From NCBI GenBank assembly GCA_018819515.1, contig JAHJPX010000008.1, positions 160,435 to 224,434 on the forward strand: 64,000 nucleotides of DNA, given 5' to 3'. Origin of the DNA: Gammaproteobacteria bacterium. GTDB taxonomy: Bacteria; Pseudomonadota; Gammaproteobacteria; Burkholderiales; Rhodocyclaceae. This document shows positions 61,296 through 64,000 of this stretch, one piece after another; position 1 is the first letter of the stretch; every line of letters begins with the position of its first letter. Under the pieces are notes generated by a model. The model was not told the origin of the DNA. It saw only the letters and a program-made list of their open reading frames with translations, and ran no database searches. The translations under genes were made by a program, and so were the position numbers.

Positions 61296-64000
61296 TTACT
61301 GCCAGTTGGCGGCGATGGTGGTTCCCAAGGCATCCTCGTAGGTCGGCGGCAAGGTGGTCTGTCCGGCAGCCGGCGGCGAGAACGCCGCCATTGCCTGCAC
61401 GAGATTCTCCACTTGGCTATCCAGCAGGGTCAGGCCGTCCGCCGTCTTGAACTGTTCGACGTGGAATTGGCTACCCAAGTACCAGTTAGTGACGGTGAGC
61501 TTGTCCGAAGTGCCAATGATGCTGGCTTCCAGATTGTTGCCGGAGCGGCGGAACCAGAGCTGGTCGACCGATACGCCTTGGAGAAACTGAGCGACATCGG
61601 TGTTGCCGGCGGTGCCGTCGTAGTCCAGTATCCTGTCCTGCCCACAATCCCGACCGAAGAGGTAAGTATCGGACCCCGCACCACCATTCAAGTAGTCGTT
61701 TCCGGTTCCACCATCCAGAACATCGTCGCCTCCATGACCAAACAGGGTGTCATTGCCACCAAGACCGCTTAGGCTGTCCGCCGCGGCGTAGCCGTAGAGG
61801 GTGTCCGCGGCTTCCGTACCCGTCGTAGTAATGATCTTGATGATGTCGAGGTTCCACACCGTACCGTCGCCAAAACGAATCTCGTCTACCTGGTAACCGC
61901 CCGCACCGTCGCCGTTGAAGTAGCTTTGTACGGTCACGCTGTCGGTCGTCCGGACTATCGTCAGGATCAGGTTGTCTCCCGAGCGGGAGACCTTGATGTC
62001 GCTCGTGGCGATATCGTCGGCAAACCGTATGACGTCCGTCTTGCCCGCGCTTGTATCGTGGTTGTAAATCTTGTCTTGGCCACCGCCCCGACCAAATAGG
62101 TACGTATCGTTGCCTGTTCCCCCGTCAAGCTTGTCGTTGCCCGCCCCGCCATCGAGCACGTCGTTTCCGGCATCCCCGTACAAGGTGTCGTTACCGTCCC
62201 CGCCGTACAGCGTGTCGTTGCCGTCGCCGCCGCACAGGTTATCCACGCCGGTTCCGCCATCCAGAACATCGTCGCCGGCGTCGCCATAGAGGTGGTCGTT
62301 GTCGGCGCCGCCGCTCAAGGTGTCGTTTCCGCCCCCTCCCCTAATATAGTCCCTGCCGGCGTCGCCATTCAGCGTGTCGTTACCCTCGGCGCCATGTACT
62401 TGGTCGTCGCCTCCTCCGCCCGACAAAACGCTGTCAGTGGCATCGTAGGCCCATATTTCGTCGTTGCCCTCGGTCGGCACCTGCACCGCCTGCCTGATGT
62501 AAGCAACGTCCCAAACCGTGCCGTCGGCAAACTCGATTTCCTGCACTTCGCAGTTGGCATTCTGGAAGAAGCTGTCGACCTGAAGCGTATCGGTCGTGCC
62601 GTCGATCGAGAGCACCAAGCTGTCGTAGGCACGCCGCAGGCTCACCTGCCCCGGCAAGACGCCCGTACCAAGGCGGATGATGTCTTTGCTGCCCGCCACA
62701 ACATAGTTGCTGATGTGGTCCTGCCCCGACCCCGGTCCAAACAGGTACGTATCGTTGCCTGTTCCCCCGTCAAGCTTGTCGTTGCCCGCCCCGCCATCGA
62801 GCACGTCGTTTCCGGCATCCCCGTACAAGGTGTCGTTACCGTCCCCGCCGTACAGCATGTCGTTGCCGTCGCCACCGTTCAGTTTATCGTCGCCGTCACC
62901 ACCCAGCACGATGTCGTCGCCGCCATCGCCCGTGATGAAGTCGCTGCCGCTGCCGCCGAACAGGACGTCGCGAAACGGCGTGCCGTCCAGACGGCCGTCC
63001 GCGAACCGGATGCCAAGATCGGCCAGCGTCGCTTCCTGCGCCGGATCGGCCGCCATCTCCTCCGCCCAGCTTCTCAGGATCGTCGGTCCGTTCGTCCAGC
63101 CCTGTTCGAGCAGCATGCGGTCGTTCATGCGCACGAGGTCGAGCAGGTCGCCCAGGCCGTCCCTGGCGCTCGCGGTGTGCCGCTCCACCAGCATCTGTTC
63201 CATGTTCGTGAAGTCGAGCCTGATGCCGGTTTCGTCGATAACGAGGTCGATGCTGTCCATGTAGCCCTTGAGCCGGGTTTGCAGGGCAAGCCCTTCATAG
63301 ATGGAATCGACAAGCTCGGCATAGCTTTGTTCGAGCAGGTCGAGTCGGCCTTGGGCGAGGGGAACGAAGACATTGAAGAGCCCGCCACCGGCCCCTTGTG
63401 CGCCACCTCCGGTACTTGTTCCGCCCCCGGTGCTAATGAATATCTTTTGCCCCGTTCCGGTGGTGACGGTGCCGTCCGCCCCGATGTCGCTGAAGGTCTG
63501 GCCGTTGAAGCGTTCGAGGGTTTCGATCAGGTACGTGGCCCGCGCCCATTTGGCCATCTGCGCAGCCTGTTCCTCTTCGCTGAGGTTCAGGGGATTGCCG
63601 ACCGCGGTACCGCCCGTACCCGAGCCACCACCGGAACCAACCATGGCCACGCCGACTTCCCGTTCCAGCAGAGCCCTGTCAACGTCCGCCGGCTGGTAGA
63701 TGACGTAAATATTGTAGCCGCCGGTCACGTCCATGCCGGTCACGACGGGCTGGATATAGTGCTTGCCGACACTGGTGGCATTGGTGTCGGTGACTTGTTG
63801 CGTTTCGTAGTAGCCAGGCGCTTCCCGCGTTTGCGAGTCCTTGAGGCTGGAGGTGTCCGCCCAGGCGTCGATGAGCTGTTTGATCTCGGCAAGGTAGGTG
63901 TCGCGGTTCACATAGCCCTGGGTGGCGAGGGTCCTGAGTTGGTTTTCGAGTTCGGGCGACTGGGTGGCGGCTTCCCTCAGGTCGCGCACGAGGCCCGAAC
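61296..64000 (-). CDS. RTX calcium-binding repeat protein (partial, N-terminus off window)
   Basis: About 900 residues of a larger secreted protein; the frame is still open at the window end, so the true start lies beyond. The upstream half is helical and linker-like (Gly/Ser stretch GSGGGSGTGGTAVG). The later half has two RTX blocks of nonapeptides (GGDGNDTLYGDAGND) that bind Ca2+, with haemolysin-type spacers (GGAGNDKLDGGTGNDTYLFG). It lacks an N-terminal signal here, as for type I secretion with a C-terminal signal. The adjacent exporter fits. Function could be adhesin or enzyme; not decidable. Confidence 0.9.
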   Translation of the reverse strand, partial: SGLVRDLREAATQSPELENQLRTLATQGYVNRDTYLAEIKQLIDAWADTSSLKDSQTREAPGYYETQQVTDTNATSVGKHYIQPVVTGMDVTGGYNIYVIYQPADVDRALLEREVGVAMVGSGGGSGTGGTAVGNPLNLSEEEQAAQMAKWARATYLIETLERFNGQTFSDIGADGTVTTGTGQKIFISTGGGTSTGGGAQGAGGGLFNVFVPLAQGRLDLLEQSYAELVDSIYEGLALQTRLKGYMDSIDLVIDETGIRLDFTNMEQMLVERHTASARDGLGDLLDLVRMNDRMLLEQGWTNGPTILRSWAEEMAADPAQEATLADLGIRFADGRLDGTPFRDVLFGGSGSDFITGDGGDDIVLGGDGDDKLNGGDGNDMLYGGDGNDTLYGDAGNDVLDGGAGNDKLDGGTGNDTYLFGPGSGQDHISNYVVAGSKDIIRLGTGVLPGQVSLRRAYDSLVLSIDGTTDTLQVDSFFQNANCEVQEIEFADGTVWDVAYIRQAVQVPTEGNDEIWAYDATDSVLSGGGGDDQVHGAEGNDTLNGDAGRDYIRGGGGNDTLSGGADNDHLYGDAGDDVLDGGTGVDNLCGGDGNDTLYGGDGNDTLYGDAGNDVLDGGAGNDKLDGGTGNDTYLFGRGGGQDKIYNHDTSAGKTDVIRFADDIATSDIKVSRSGDNLILTIVRTTDSVTVQSYFNGDGAGGYQVDEIRFGDGTVWNLDIIKIITTTGTEAADTLYGYAAADSLSGLGGNDTLFGHGGDDVLDGGTGNDYLNGGAGSDTYLFGRDCGQDRILDYDGTAGNTDVAQFLQGVSVDQLWFRRSGNNLEASIIGTSDKLTVTNWYLGSQFHVEQFKTADGLTLLDSQVENLVQAMAAFSPPAAGQTTLPPTYEDALGTTIAANWQ
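62098..62228 (-). repeat. near-identical duplicated RTX block, copy A
   Basis: About 131 bases repeated 645 bases away at 62743-62873 with one mismatch (62212). It encodes the run from YGGDGNDTLYGDAGND to TGNDTYLFG. Near-perfect DNA identity indicates recent duplication or gene conversion. Confidence 0.9.
62743..62873 (-). repeat. near-identical duplicated RTX block, copy B
   Basis: Partner of the block at 62098-62228; differs by one base (A at 62857, giving Met instead of Thr in the RTX loop). The 645-base offset is a whole number of codons. Confidence 0.9.

Noticed and set aside
62060..62960. Regular short repeats suggesting a CRISPR array
   Set aside because: Units are 27 bases in frame and encode RTX nonapeptides; no spacer structure and no cas genes.

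Overview
The window looks like a stretch of a high-GC betaproteobacterial chromosome, most likely from the Rhodocyclales. This is inferred from gene content: a split Pil-Chp chemosensory cluster with separate pilT/pilU, pyrR-pyrB-pyrX, a ferredoxin-reductase fusion of betaproteobacterial type, DUF4124 and DUF2917 proteins, HDOD and HD-GYP regulators and small c-type cytochromes. Species cannot be fixed from the sequence alone. It is almost entirely coding; no gap reaches 300 bases and neighbouring genes often share a 4-nt start/stop overlap.

Layout. 0-4 kb: end of a DUF2917 gene, tRNA-Gly(CCC), an HDOD protein, mutY and a periplasmic alpha-carbonic anhydrase fused to another exported domain. 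4-10 kb: thiC, then a defence-type patch (putative dual-OB protein, DUF488 protein, single-chain MmeI-like restriction-modification enzyme). 10-20 kb: small exported proteins, an HD-GYP regulator, uppP, an esterase, an RNB-family RNase, a TonB-like protein, aroE, mtgA and mgtE. 20-23.5 kb: a dihaem cytochrome, hemL, thiE and thiD. 23.7-32.7 kb: pilG-pilH-pilI-pilJ-pilL, the signalling pathway controlling type IV pili. 32.7-41 kb: yqgE-ruvX-pyrR-pyrB-pyrX facing yggU-yggT-proC-yggS, then pilT and pilU, the pilus retraction ATPases. 41-46 kb: a THUMP methyltransferase, hemJ, a short-chain epimerase, a ferredoxin-reductase and a second HDOD protein. 46-50.5 kb: the livKHMGF branched-chain amino-acid ABC transporter with a recognisable promoter and an internal terminator. 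50.6-56.8 kb: cytochrome c, a YyaL-type thioredoxin-domain protein, a DUF4124 protein, ilvD and lgt. 56.8-64 kb: a type I secretion system (membrane fusion protein and ABC exporter), a HEPN/MNT toxin-antitoxin pair, and a large RTX calcium-binding protein that runs off the window.

The most unusual signal is a 24-bp sequence present in 14 clear copies on both strands, scattered through unrelated genes and gene borders. Its consensus is RAAAGTCAGCC followed directly by RTGGYGRYACGCC. Eleven copies lie inside protein-coding genes and are read in several different frames. Where I can compare with remembered E. coli homologues (MutY, AroE, IlvD) the protein length is unchanged, so the motif appears to have arisen by base substitution in place, not by insertion. 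One copy supplies the stop codon of thiC and another the start codon of a DUF4124 gene. It behaves like a DNA-uptake-type or chromosome-organising signal that I cannot match to a described one. It is absent from the restriction patch, the pilus chemosensory cluster and the RTX/secretion block.
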